A stretch of DNA of 64,000 nt from assembly GCA_013306675.1 (NCBI GenBank), contig JABLUY010000173.1:1-64000 (forward strand), read 5' to 3'. The stretch is from Thraustochytrium sp. TN22 (taxonomy: Eukaryota; Sar; Bigyra; Thraustochytrida; Thraustochytriidae). Both the position numbers and the translations under genes were made by a program. Shown here one piece after another: positions 47,713 to 57,107 of the stretch. Each line of letters starts with the position of its first letter. Within the stretch, counting starts at the first letter, position 1. The notes below the pieces were generated by a model. It did no database searches. It had not been told where the DNA came from and saw nothing but the letters and a program-made list of their open reading frames with translations.

Positions 47713-50482
47713 TCAGCAGGAAAAGGCTGCCTCGACAGCGTCGCGCATGGCAGGGACGTCCAAAAAGGGGATGACGTCGTAGGCGAGGCAGGCGGTCTGA
47801 AAGGCCTCCGCGGTGAGCGCGAGGCCGGTGTCGGCGGAGCCCGATCGGCCCAGCGAAGCCTCTCGAAAGATGCGCAGGATCTTGCGGCTTGTGAGCTGCG
47901 GGTTGGCCCGCTGTAGGATTCCGGTGAATTCGTCAAAGGAGAGCACGCCGTTGCCATCGCTGTCGCCGCGCAAAAACAGCTGCCGGAGCTTTTCCTCGAC
48001 GTGCTCCTGCCGCGCCACGAGCACCTTGACGAGGCTCTCCAGCGCCTTGTCCACGTCAATCACAACCCGGTCAACGCGGTTTGAAGCGTCCCTGCTGCCT
48101 CGCTGGTCCTCCTCCTCAGCGTGCAGCATGGCATTGCGCACGTGCAGACGGACCGTAGTACGGTCGCCGGACGAGACGCCGTGAGGCAGGCGCATCTCCG
48201 TCACGCGCTTGCCCTTGACGTTGGTGTGCTCCGAGTGCACGGCTGCCATCTTCTCCACAGCGCGGCAGTACACATTGACTTTGCGCGGCGGCAGAAAGGT
48301 AGAGTACACGGCGCGCAGGCAGTCCACCGCTCGGGACAGCGGCACGTAGGCGCGGTCTTCGTGCAAAAGGACGTCGCCCTCCGGCGACACGGCAGGCGCC
48401 GGAGCCGGAATGCTGCAGTCGACCTGGTTGCCGTTCCCATGTTCGCGCTCGTGCTCGCGCTCACGCTCGCGCTCGCGCTCGCGCCCGCCCCGCCCAGGAC
48501 GTGCCGCAGCCCTGGCGGCGACTGGCGGCCGCAGGAGCCACTCCCGAACCTGTATAAAGACCTGCAGGATGCTGTTGTTGCGGATCGGGTCTGTGGAGGC
48601 GCACAGGAAACGCGCAAAAAGGCGCACCCGCGCATGCTTCTTCAAATGCGCGCGTGTCGCCGCCACAAGCTCGTAGAGACGCACCTCTGCGATACGACGC
48701 AAGCCGTGCCGAAAGAGGAACTGCTCAATGGTGAAGTCCACAAGTGACTGCAATGGAAGCCCGTCGTGCGCGTCGCTGCGGTCCGCGAGTAACTTGGCAT
48801 CGTACAGAGCGTGAACTTTGTCCAGGAGCCACCGCAGCGACTGCGGCGGTGCCTCTGTGATGGTTTGCGGTAGATTCACCAAGAAGGACGTCAGCTCGTC
48901 CGTCATGCGGAAGCCCGTCTTGCCGCTGTTCAGGACGCGCACAAGAATATCGCTCGACAGGCGCGGCGCCTCGGGGCGATGCGTCGCGGAATGCTCGTCG
49001 CCCTCCTCGCTGCCCCGTGTGGAAGGGTTGGAGCCACTAGAGATCTCGGTCGGAAGTGCGTCAGTGGCCTGCGCCGCCGCCGTCTTCTTGGCGTCGCTCG
49101 TGCTCGGGGACTTGACGTTTGGGCTCAGCGGGGCGGCGTGCGACTGCGCCCGGACGCGCTGCAGGGCCTCGGTCTGCTCGTTGAGGCGGCGGCGCGCCTC
49201 GGCGACGAGCTGCTGGCGCGCCTGCTGCGCCTCCTCGTTTAGGCGCTCGATCTCGAGGAGCTCCGAGGCGGTCACTTCCTTCTGCACCTCCACCTTGCAG
49301 CGCGGGCAGCGCGCGAAGTTGAATGCGCGCCACCAGAGCGTCTTGGCGCTCGCACGCTGGCTCACGTACATGACATCCTGGTTACCGGCGCCGAAGCCTT
49401 GCCGTGGCTCACTGGTCATCGTGCCCTTGTGCTTCATAAGCACAAGCTCTACATTGTCGCCGCGCAGCTTGGCGGCCATGAATTTGGCGTCCTCGCGCTT
49501 GCCGCGACGTGCCTCCTCCTCCGCCACCTGCAGCAGCTTCTCCATGTTGCTCAAGATGACCTGCTTGGCGTGGCCCTGATCTTCGAAAGAGGTCACGAGC
49601 GAGTCCAGCGCCTGCAGCGGCTGCTCCAGCGCGAGCTGCATTGGGTCTGCAGCCGGCGCAACTCCCTCGGACGCGTCCGCCAGCAGGAGCCGCCGAGGAG
49701 ACTTGCTGGGCGACCGCGCGCGGCGCATGAGGTCCTCGGACTCGCCGCGCAGCATCTCGCGCAGGTGCTCGACCTCCTCCTCCAGCTCGCCGATGCGCTC
49801 GCTTTGTGTGCGCACCACGAGGTCGTTGGCCGTCGTCTGCGCACGCAGCACGCGCTGGTCGCTCTCGAGCGTCATGATGCGCACGTGCAGCGCCTGCTCC
49901 CGCACGCGCATCTCCGATGCCCTGCGCCGCAGGGCGGTCACACGCTCCGCCTGCATGCGCGACGTGAGGGCCAGCAGCTGCTCGAAGCAGTTTACGTACC
50001 GCGTGCGCAGTTTCCCGAGGATGCGTCCCAGCTGCGCGTGCCGCCCGTCCATGCCCTGGGTCAGCTCGGCGAAGTGGTGCGTCAGCTCTTGAACGCGCGC
50101 TACCACCTGCATGAGCTCGTCGTTGTGAGCGGCGCGCTCCTCAGCGCCCTCGCGGTCATGCTCATCCTCCAGCAAATAGTCCCCTCCCTCCTCCTCCTCC
50201 CCCCCCCTCCTCCTCCTCCCGCGTGCGGTCCTGTTCGACTCTGTCGGGCGTCTCCGGCTTGGCGTCCGCCTTGGCCTGCACGTTGCGCAGGAAGCTCTCC
50301 TTGTCGCCAGTTGGGCTCGACCACCATCGCGACCTGGCTTCCTCCAGGCGCTGCAGCTCACGTTTTGCCGGAGCATTGGCGCCTTCGCCCTGGAGCACGG
50401 GCTGCTGCTGCAGCTTCTGCTGCCTCCCGCCAAGGTCGCCGGTACTCGCCGTGTGTCGCGCCTTGCCGATGGCCGGCAGCAT
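47713..50482 (-). CDS. EF-hand coiled-coil protein, frame broken at a C9 run
   Basis: About 922 residues if read from ATG 50482 (MLPAIGKARHTASTGD) through one frame change at the C9 tract 50199-50207. The first 90 codons are in one frame and the remainder in another, and both frames encode Glu/Gly strings at the junction. Removing one base from the tract joins them, so this is an assembly error or a real null allele. Domains: coiled coil (about 100-240), a central segment with a possible zinc pair (CPRCKVE), a second coil, and an all-helical domain (about 490-640) starting near SSDILVRVLNSGKTGF. A canonical EF-hand loop (DSDGNGVLSFDEF, about 47927-47963) lies near the C-terminus. Probably a cytoskeletal or ciliary Ca2+-sensing protein; I do not know its family. 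Confidence 0.7.
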
Positions 50483-50898
50483 GGCCGCCGCCGCCGCCGC
50501 CGTGCTGCGGCGGGCAGCGCGCAGGCCGCGCTGCGCCACGCTGCGCTGGGCTGCGCGCGCCCTTCAAGGTTGGCGAGCTAGCCCGCCCGATGCCAGAGTT
50601 CAAGAACCCGGTGGCGGCGGCGGCGGCCACGAGCGAAACGGACAGGTTTTTTCCAAGGCAGCCCAGCCTGGGTCACGGTCCTGCCCAGGCACAAGACGCA
50701 CTCGTCGATGGCGGCGACAGACAAGGCGACGGAGAGCAAGAGGAGCATGGCGAGGAGCGCGAGATGATGGAGAGCAGCGGTAATTCGTTTGTGCACACGC
50801 TGGACCCAGAACCTCACGGGGCCGGCTCACAGGCTAGCTAGCTAGTTGGCTAGATTCCACGCATGGCGGAGCGCCGGCGCAGGGCGTGCGGCGAGCGC
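50483..50898. other. Intergenic region with CTAG motif
   Basis: Leader of the EF-hand gene and 3' flank of the COX7C-like gene. CTAGCTAGCTAG at about 50833-50845. A minus-strand frame with a hydrophobic stretch (50578-50817) was considered and not accepted. Confidence 0.45.
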
Positions 50899-51690
50899 TT
50901 AGCTGGAGAAGCCGTGCTTCTTGTTCTGGAAGCGGACGCTCCAGAGGGGGATGGCGATGCCCAGGCCGGTGACGCCGAAGACCACGGCGGCCACGGCGGC
51001 CTTGCTGAAGGGCGGGTGGAACACGCGGTGCTCATCGTGGCCGCCGCCCAGCTTGGGCTTGGTGGCGGTCACCAGCGAGCGGGAGTTGCCGGCGCGGAGC
51101 GCGGAGCTGTGCAAGCGAGCGGGCGGGATCGATCGTCAGTCAAACCGTGTCTTGAGCAAGCTCGGTCGGTTATATCCATGCGCACTTCCGACGCGGCCCG
51201 GAGACGGGTCGCACCAAGAGAGGGACGGAGAGGAAAGCCGAGCGCCCAGCCCGAGCAAGGCTGGTCGCGACCAGCTACAGCGTCCCCTCCCTCCCCGGGT
51301 GCGCTCCCTCGTCCAGCTCGTGGCTGCTGCTGCTGCTGGGTAGCGTCACGAAGCGTCCCTGGCCGCTGCCTCGTCGTCGCGCGTCTCCGCGGAGCGCGCG
51401 AGCGGCGCGGCGGCGGCGCACGGGCGGGGGCGCGAGCAGGCCTGCGGCCCGTCCCCGCGCCGCTGCTGGTGCGCGCGCGGTCGCGGGCCGCGGCGGCGGG
51501 CGGCGGCGGCGGCGGCGGTAGCACGCGCGGCGCTGCCGCCGCCCTTCATCGGCGGCCAAGCTTTCCCATCTCTCTCTCTCTCGCGCTCTCACGCGGCGCG
51601 GGGCCGGCGGCGGCGCGCGGGGCGCGCGGCGCGCGGGGCGGCGGCGGCGCGAACGTACCGGCGGGCGGCCGCGGTGGCGAGGGCGATCAT
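50899..51690 (-). CDS. Cytochrome c oxidase subunit 7C-like protein (two exons, 32-nt first exon)
   Basis: Exon 1 is 51690-51659 (32 nt, ATG ATC GCC CTC...) and exon 2 is 51106-50899, with a 552-nt intron beginning GTACGT and ending CACAG. Phase 2 joining gives 79 residues. The N-terminus (MIALATAAARRSALRAGNSR) is a typical mitochondrial presequence, made only when the exons are joined. The mature part HRVFHPPFSK, a single transmembrane helix (AAVAAVVFGVTGLGIAIPLW), then SVRFQNKKHG has the layout of COX7C/yeast Cox8: an F-S-containing entry, one helix, and a basic matrix or intermembrane end. It would be a structural subunit of complex IV. Exon 2 alone has no ATG. Confidence 0.78.
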
Positions 51691-51831
51691 CGTGGCGGGG
51701 GAGGGGGGCGGGCGAGGATGCGCGGCGGCGAAAGGAAGGCCTCTTCTTTCGAGCTTTGCTGGTTGGGCCGCTTTGTGCAGCCGCGGGGCCGCGCCCAGCC
51801 TGCCCCCCAGCCAGTCCCTGGCGCCGGAGGC

Positions 51832-52170
51832 CTAGCGGGGAGATGGGGGCACAGGGGAGGCGGAGCGCGGCGCCGGGACTAGGGCGCGCAGGTCCTCGCG
51901 TACGAGCGCGAGGTGGTCGTCCAGAGCGCCGTCCAGAAAGGCGGCCAGAACAGCGCGCTGCGGCGCGTCGCAGGTCTTGCTGGCCAGCTTGGCGACGGCG
52001 TCGCGCAGCGGGGCCACCTGCGCCTCCGTGTGCCGCAAAAGGTTCACCTCACGAGCGAGCGCCTCCCGGGCAGTCTCGAGGCCGGCCTCGAGGCCGGCGA
52101 GCTCGGCCTGTTCAGCGCTTGTGCGCTCGCGCAGCTGCAGCAGCAGCGACTCCATGTCGCGGCTGTCCAT
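51832..52170 (-). CDS. Small coiled-coil protein
   Basis: 112 residues, ATG at 52170. Residues 1-65 form a Leu/Glu/Ala heptad helix (MESLLLQLRERTSAEQAELAG) with no Pro, and a second helix follows (AVLAAFLDGALDDHLALVRE) before a Pro/Ser tail. Small subunits of adaptor or tethering complexes have this look, but I cannot name it. It is divergent from the gene at 53061. Confidence 0.6.
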   Translation of the reverse strand: MDSRDMESLLLQLRERTSAEQAELAGLEAGLETAREALAREVNLLRHTEAQVAPLRDAVAKLASKTCDAPQRAVLAAFLDGALDDHLALVREDLRALVPAPRSASPVPPSPR

Positions 52171-53060
52171 CTTTGCTGAGAGGAGGAGCGCCGACCGAAG
52201 GCGAAGGAAGGATGATGCCGCTGATGACTTGCGGGCGAGCGGGATTGCAAGCGATGAGCGCTGCGCGCGGTGAGCGCTGCGAGCGATGAACGCTGTTTGC
52301 CTGCCGGTCTCTCAAGTCACTGGCAGGCACAGGCATGGTGCTCTTTTTGCATTTTCTTGCACTTGCAGAATTCAGTGAGTTGGTTACTCTTCAAGTCGCG
52401 CGATGCGGGTTTCCAACGGCTTTTGGGACTAGCTAGCCTAGCGGGAGCACCTGAGCGACACCAACCCGAGCCTCATATTATCGGTCTGCGTTGACTAGGC
52501 CTACAAGGTATGTGAGCGGTCCACGAGCCAGGTACCAACGAGCCCAGCAAGAGAGAGTTTGTTGAACCCTGCATGCATGCCTTGAACGGAAAGCTTCAAA
52601 GCTGCTTGGCTGCAAGTGGTGGTCTTTCTTGGCCTCGACCTGTCACGAGGTATACAAAGCCTCTCTGCAGAAGCTTCCCCCCTCACAGAAGAGCGCGTGG
52701 CCATCATGATAGCGAGGCTCGCACGTGTCCATGATGAAGTTATAAAAGCTGCACGGCATCAGAGGCAAGGCCTCCACCCGGACTCGGAGCATCCTTCGCC
52801 AGGCTGGTGCTCTTCAAGAGCCTGAGGGTGAGGCACGCAGACTGAAGCAGTGGCCCATCATGGCCACTGTAAGGGCTGAGGCTAAAGTCCGCGTCCGTGG
52901 CGCCGCCGGAGCTGGCGTCGGTCGCGTCCGAGTCACGGTGGCCAGGCGCGGCGTCCCGCCACTCCCGCCGGCGCAGAACAGAATCAAAGTCTCGAGCGAG
53001 CGCCGGCGAGCAAGAAAGCGAGCGGGCGGGCGGTCGGGCAGGCGCGAGCGAGCGGGCAGG
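52171..53060. other. Divergent intergenic region
   Basis: Promoters of the coiled-coil gene and the chalcone-isomerase-like gene. CTAG motifs at 52430-52440; otherwise unique sequence with several SINE-like length AT-richer patches but no recognisable element. Confidence 0.45.
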
Positions 53061-54351
53061 ATGCTGCGCACGGCGGCGTGGCGCGCGGCGCAGCAGGGCG
53101 CGGCCGCGGCCGCAGCACGGCCGTGGACGGCGGCGGCCACGGCGGCCACGGCAGCCACGGCGGCCACGGCGTCGGCGCGCGGCGCGTGCCTGGCGGGGCC
53201 TGGGCTGGGCCTGCGGCGCGGCGTGGCGCGGCTGAGCTCGCAGGCGCCGCGCGGCAAGACGGAGACCGGGCGGTTCCAGCGCAGCGCGGTGGAGAACAAG
53301 CCCAAGGTGCTCGTGGCGGTCTTTGCGTTCGGCATGGCGAGCGGCATCATCAGCCTGGTGGCGTTTTTCGAATTCTCGCGCGCGCAGTGCGAGGAGCGCA
53401 AGGGCCCGTCCGAGGCGGACTCGCTCATGACCGTGGTGGAACCCGTGACGCAGACGAAGTTCCCGCTCACGCTCATGGGCTACGAGACGCATGACAGCAC
53501 GCACTGGCTCGTGGCGCGCACCGTGCGCTGCATGCTGGGTTTGTGCTCCATCTCGCGCGCGCGCGCGTACAGCTACGCCATCTACCTCTCTTCGGAGGCG
53601 GCGCAGTCGTGCCAAAAGGCCAAGACGCTGGAGGAGGTGACGGACATTCTGCTGCCCACGCACGTATGCGCCGAGGAGGCCGCGCATGCCGAGGACTCCA
53701 GCTTCGACTCGCTCCCGGACTTTGTGCCGGCCAGCGCCTTCGCCGGCGCCAAGAAGGGCTACGTTTTCACCATGAACGCCGCCAAGGGCGGCCTCGGCTA
53801 CCATAAGGACGAGAATGGCCGCGCCAGTGAGATTGCAAAGGAGTCCCGCGTGTACGTTTGCTCGTGGTCTGAAGGGACCATGTCGGGGTTATGATGGGGG
53901 GAAGACGCAGAGCAAAGAGAGACTGACCGAATTCGCTTGACTCGAACTTTGAACACGAACGCGCAGGGCGTACCCGAGCATCGCGCTGCGGCTCGTCATG
54001 CTGCGCGACCAGAACGGCGACCACATCGCGCACGGCTTCGACCGCACGCTGCTGCACCGCATCCGCGCAGCGCAGGAGAACAAGGCTGGTCCTGGCAAGG
54101 ATGCTCTGCGCAAGCTCACGCAGCTCGTGGCGCGCCGCAAGGAGTGGCATGCCGGCGATACGCTCGAGTTCGTGCGCTTGGCGCACGGTTACGTGGACAT
54201 TCGCATTAACGGCACCAAGGAGCTCACGCTGCGCTCCGAGTCCTTCTCCTGGGCCGTCTTTGACGCCTACCTCGGCCCCAAGGGCCACATGAGCGCCGCC
54301 AGCCGCGAGGAGCTCCTTGAGCGCACGCAGGAGATCGCAAGCCTCATGTGA
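53061..54351 (+). CDS. Mitochondrial chalcone-isomerase-like protein (one intron)
   Basis: Exons 53061-53851 and 53967-54351; intron 53852-53966 begins GTACGT, ends GCAG and is phase 2. Together they encode 391 residues. The N-terminus is a mitochondrial presequence (MLRTAAWRAAQQG...GVARLSS), followed by one transmembrane helix (VLVAVFAFGMASGIISLVAFF). The rest is a chalcone isomerase-like domain (MGYETHDSTHWLVARTVRC, ARAYSYAIYLSSEAA; second exon YPSIALRLVMLRDQNG and a GTKELTLRSESFSWAVFDAYLG ending). Members of this non-plant group (yeast Aim18/Aim46 type) sit in the mitochondrial inner membrane and may bind haem; enzymatic activity is not expected. Without splicing the first exon stops at 53894. 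Confidence 0.82.
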
Positions 54352-54726
54352 ATGGGTGCAATTGCCTGCTAACTTAGCTACTGGTAGAGCTTAGCCCTTG
54401 CGAAAAAGGTTTTTAAGTATGCCTCGCCCCACGGGGGCGGGCCAACCCTTTATTCACACGGGGCACTCAACTTGCCATTGATGTGAGGCAAGACTACAGA
54501 GACATGGTTGATGAGAGGCAAGACTACAGAGACTCGGTCAGATTGTACCACTCAACTTGATGTGAGGCAAGACTACAGAGACATGATTGATGAGAGGCAA
54601 GACTACAGAGACATGGTCAGAGTTTATGGGTGGGTTGTACAAGAGGGGGGGGGAACAATGGTACGGAGCAGTGTGTCGATACAGAGCTGACTGGCCGGCG
54701 GGCGGGTTGCCTGCCTGCCTGCCTGC
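54352..54726. other. Convergent intergenic region with nested tandem repeats
   Basis: Downstream of the chalcone-isomerase-like gene. The unit AGGCAAGACTACAGAGAC occurs at 54486, 54516, 54565 and 54595 (spacing 30, 49, 30), i.e. two copies of a 79-bp block each with an inner pair. A CTCAACTTG motif is also repeated. No gene. Confidence 0.7.
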
Positions 54727-55128
54727 TCAGGGCCCGGCGAAGGCCATCAGTGCGATCATGAGGACAATGGCCACGACCACGTTGAAGATGAGCTCGTAGA
54801 CGCCCCACGGCTCGTTGTCGTCCAGGTCGCCGTCGGAGCGGAGCTTGCCCAGATAGCTGCGCGCCTTGGCGAGCTGCGCCGCCAGCTCGCGCTTGCTCCT
54901 GCTGCGCCGATGTCGGCGTCGGGCAGCGCGATCTCCGCTGCTGCCGCCGCTGGCGGACGTTGTGCACGTCATCCACGCCCTGTGCGCGGGCTGGAAGGCG
55001 AAGCTCATGAGCGCGTTCTCAGGGATGGTCTCCAGCCCGAAGCTCCTCACGCCGCGCAGCTTGCGCATGCCGGCGGCGGCCTCGACGCGCGGGGCCGCCG
55101 CGTCCACGCCCGCGCCCGCCCTGCACAT
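54727..55128 (-). CDS. Small single-pass membrane protein
   Basis: 133 residues from ATG 55128; an inner Met (residue 21, MRKLRGVRSFG) is also possible. The protein has a short segment ETIPENALMSFAFQPAHRAWM, a basic Arg-rich stretch, a helix (SKRELAAQLAKARSYLGKLRS) and one C-terminal hydrophobic helix (ELIFNVVVAIVLMIALMAFAG) that reaches the stop. It is probably tail-anchored in an intracellular membrane. I do not recognise it. Confidence 0.55.
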   Translation of the reverse strand: MCRAGAGVDAAAPRVEAAAGMRKLRGVRSFGLETIPENALMSFAFQPAHRAWMTCTTSASGGSSGDRAARRRHRRSRSKRELAAQLAKARSYLGKLRSDGDLDDNEPWGVYELIFNVVVAIVLMIALMAFAGP

Positions 55129-56832
55129 CCGCTGCGCCTCGCGCAGCACACCGCAGCGCCCGAGGGCCGCGCGCCGCGGCGCCCTCCCTCCCTCTTTCCC
55201 TCGTACGCGGCGTCCGCGGTGACGGCGCGCGTCGCCGCCGCGAACTTGTGCACCGCACCACTGGCGCGCGCGCGGGGGCCGCGCGCCCGCGAGCGAGCGA
55301 GCGGCGGCGAGCGCGCGCGGCCGCGGAGGGCGGCCGGGCGCGCGCGCCGCGGCGTCCGGGCTCTGTGCGCCGCCGCGCGCCGCGGTCCCGGCGTCCTGCC
55401 CGGCCGCGGCCGTTCTGAGTTAGCCTCGTCGCTAATGTTGGCGAGGTCCTCCTCGCGCTGCTCGCAGGTTGCCGCCGCGCTAGATTCGCGCGCCACGCGC
55501 ACCGGACCCGGCGGCGCGGCGCTTCGAGCGCGGGGCGGCGCGCCGCGTCCGCTGGCAGCGCGGGACTCTCAACGGTGGTGGCCGGCGACTTGTCCGAGGC
55601 CGGCTTCGAGCACGACGAGGACTCGGAGGACGGCCAGGACGAGGTGCAGGCCGGAGGGCCAGGATTGAGAGGGCCAGGATGGGCCCCAGGCGAGGGCGGA
55701 GCGGAGCGCCTCGCGGAGGGGGGCTGGAGAGCGAGCGGGCCCGGGTTGGGGTTCTGGCCGCGGAGGGATCTGTCTGTCTGTCTGTCTGTCTGTCTGCCTG
55801 GGCGTCGACGGGCGAATCATGGGCAGGCGAGATGCGAAGGCGTCGCGCCGCATCTTGTCTGCTAGTTAGTGTGCGTGCGTAGTAAGTAGCCTGGAGCGCG
55901 AGCGGAGTCCGAGCGGCTGGAAGGAAGAGCAAGGCGCGGCGAGGCTGGCTCGGGAAGCATCCAAGGCCTAGCTGCGTGCGGGAGCGCCGTGGCTAGCGTG
56001 GCGAGGCTGCGGTGACGTTGATAACGAGGCCGCGTCGCGTGCCTGCCAGTGCTGCTGTCGCTTGTTAGGGTCTTGCATCGCCAACTCACGACACAGAAGA
56101 TCCAAAGCGGCTCTGCGGAAGATCCGAAGTTGAATCTATCTCACGCGTGCCAGCCAGGACTGCCAGTGCGCTCTTGTTTCCGCAGTGTCGCTCGCCGCCC
56201 CTACGCGCTCGCCGCACCCGTGCCCTCGCACCCTTCATACCAGGCGCTGCAGACTCCGCCACGCTTCGCGACGAGCGCTGCCTCCGCTGCCGTCGCGCTT
56301 CGCATGCGAGTCGTCCGTCCGAGTTCAAGTTGGACGCCCTCAGGCTGAGCCCTCCGAGTCGAGCCATCCGAGTCACGGTCCGCTCACGACGCGCAGTGGC
56401 CCGCGGAGTGGGCCGCGCAGTGCCCTCTCCACGCGTGGCTCCCACTCGGCTCCGTCTCGGTCGTGGTCATGGCTCTGACGTGCGCATCGATCGACCCGGG
56501 CCACACGTACACCATCGAGGACCTCTTCACAGGCGAACGTCGGCGGCGCACGCCACAGGTCTTCTCCACTGCACTACGCCGCCGATGCCTCACTCCACTG
56601 GCAGGCCTGCGACCTGGTCAGAGGTCTCGGCGTCGTCTCGGCCCTGTCTCGGCTCCGTCTCGGCTCGTCCTCGGCTCTATTTGCCCAGGCATGCGTCCGC
56701 TGGAAAGGCGGCCAAGGAGGGCAACCGCCGCGCGGGCGAACCGGGACGAGCAGGAGCTGGAGCTGGAGCTGGAGCTGGAGCTGGAGCTGGAGGCAAAGCA
56801 GCAGTGCAACCGCCGCGCGGGCGAACCGGGAC

Positions 56833-56878
<46 letters not shown>

Positions 56879-57107
56879 TATACCTGGGCCTGGAGCTGGA
56901 GCTGGAGCTGGAGCTGGAGCTAGAGCAGGAGCAGGCGCTGGAGCTGGAGCTGGAGCAGGAGCTGGAGCAGGAGCTGGAGCTGGAGCTGGAGCTGGAGCTG
57001 GAGCCGCCAGAGCCAGAGCGGGAGCAGAGGAGCTGGAGCCGAAGCCGGAGCGGGAGCAGGAGCGGGAGCAGGAGCGCCTGCAGCAGTGCGGCCAGCGGCG
57101 CAGCGCG
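55129..57107. other. Upstream region of glycosyltransferase, with simple repeats
   Basis: GC-rich low-complexity DNA to 55550, a (TCTG)n run at 55769-55797, unique sequence to 56740, then the hexamer array. The reading frame of the next gene is open from 56463 (first ATG 56469) through the hexamers, so a longer N-terminus is possible but would consist largely of Leu-Glu and Gly-Ala strings. Confidence 0.5.
56748..57002. repeat. GAGCTG/GAGCAG hexamer minisatellite
   Basis: Runs of GGAGCT and GGAGCA, interrupted once by a second copy of a 33-bp block (AACCGCCGCGCGGGCGAACC...) at about 56724 and 56808. In frame it encodes (Glu-Leu)n then (Gly-Ala)n ahead of the glycosyltransferase. Confidence 0.88.

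Noticed and set aside
50578-50817. Minus-strand frame with hydrophobic ALLAMLLLLSVALSVAA stretch
   Set aside because: Short, Arg-rich tail, no ATG in good context relative to a transcript and no homology I can name.
23168-54620. CRISPR-like or phage features among the direct repeats
   Set aside because: Repeats are only two to four units, spacers are not unique-length, and the genome is eukaryotic.
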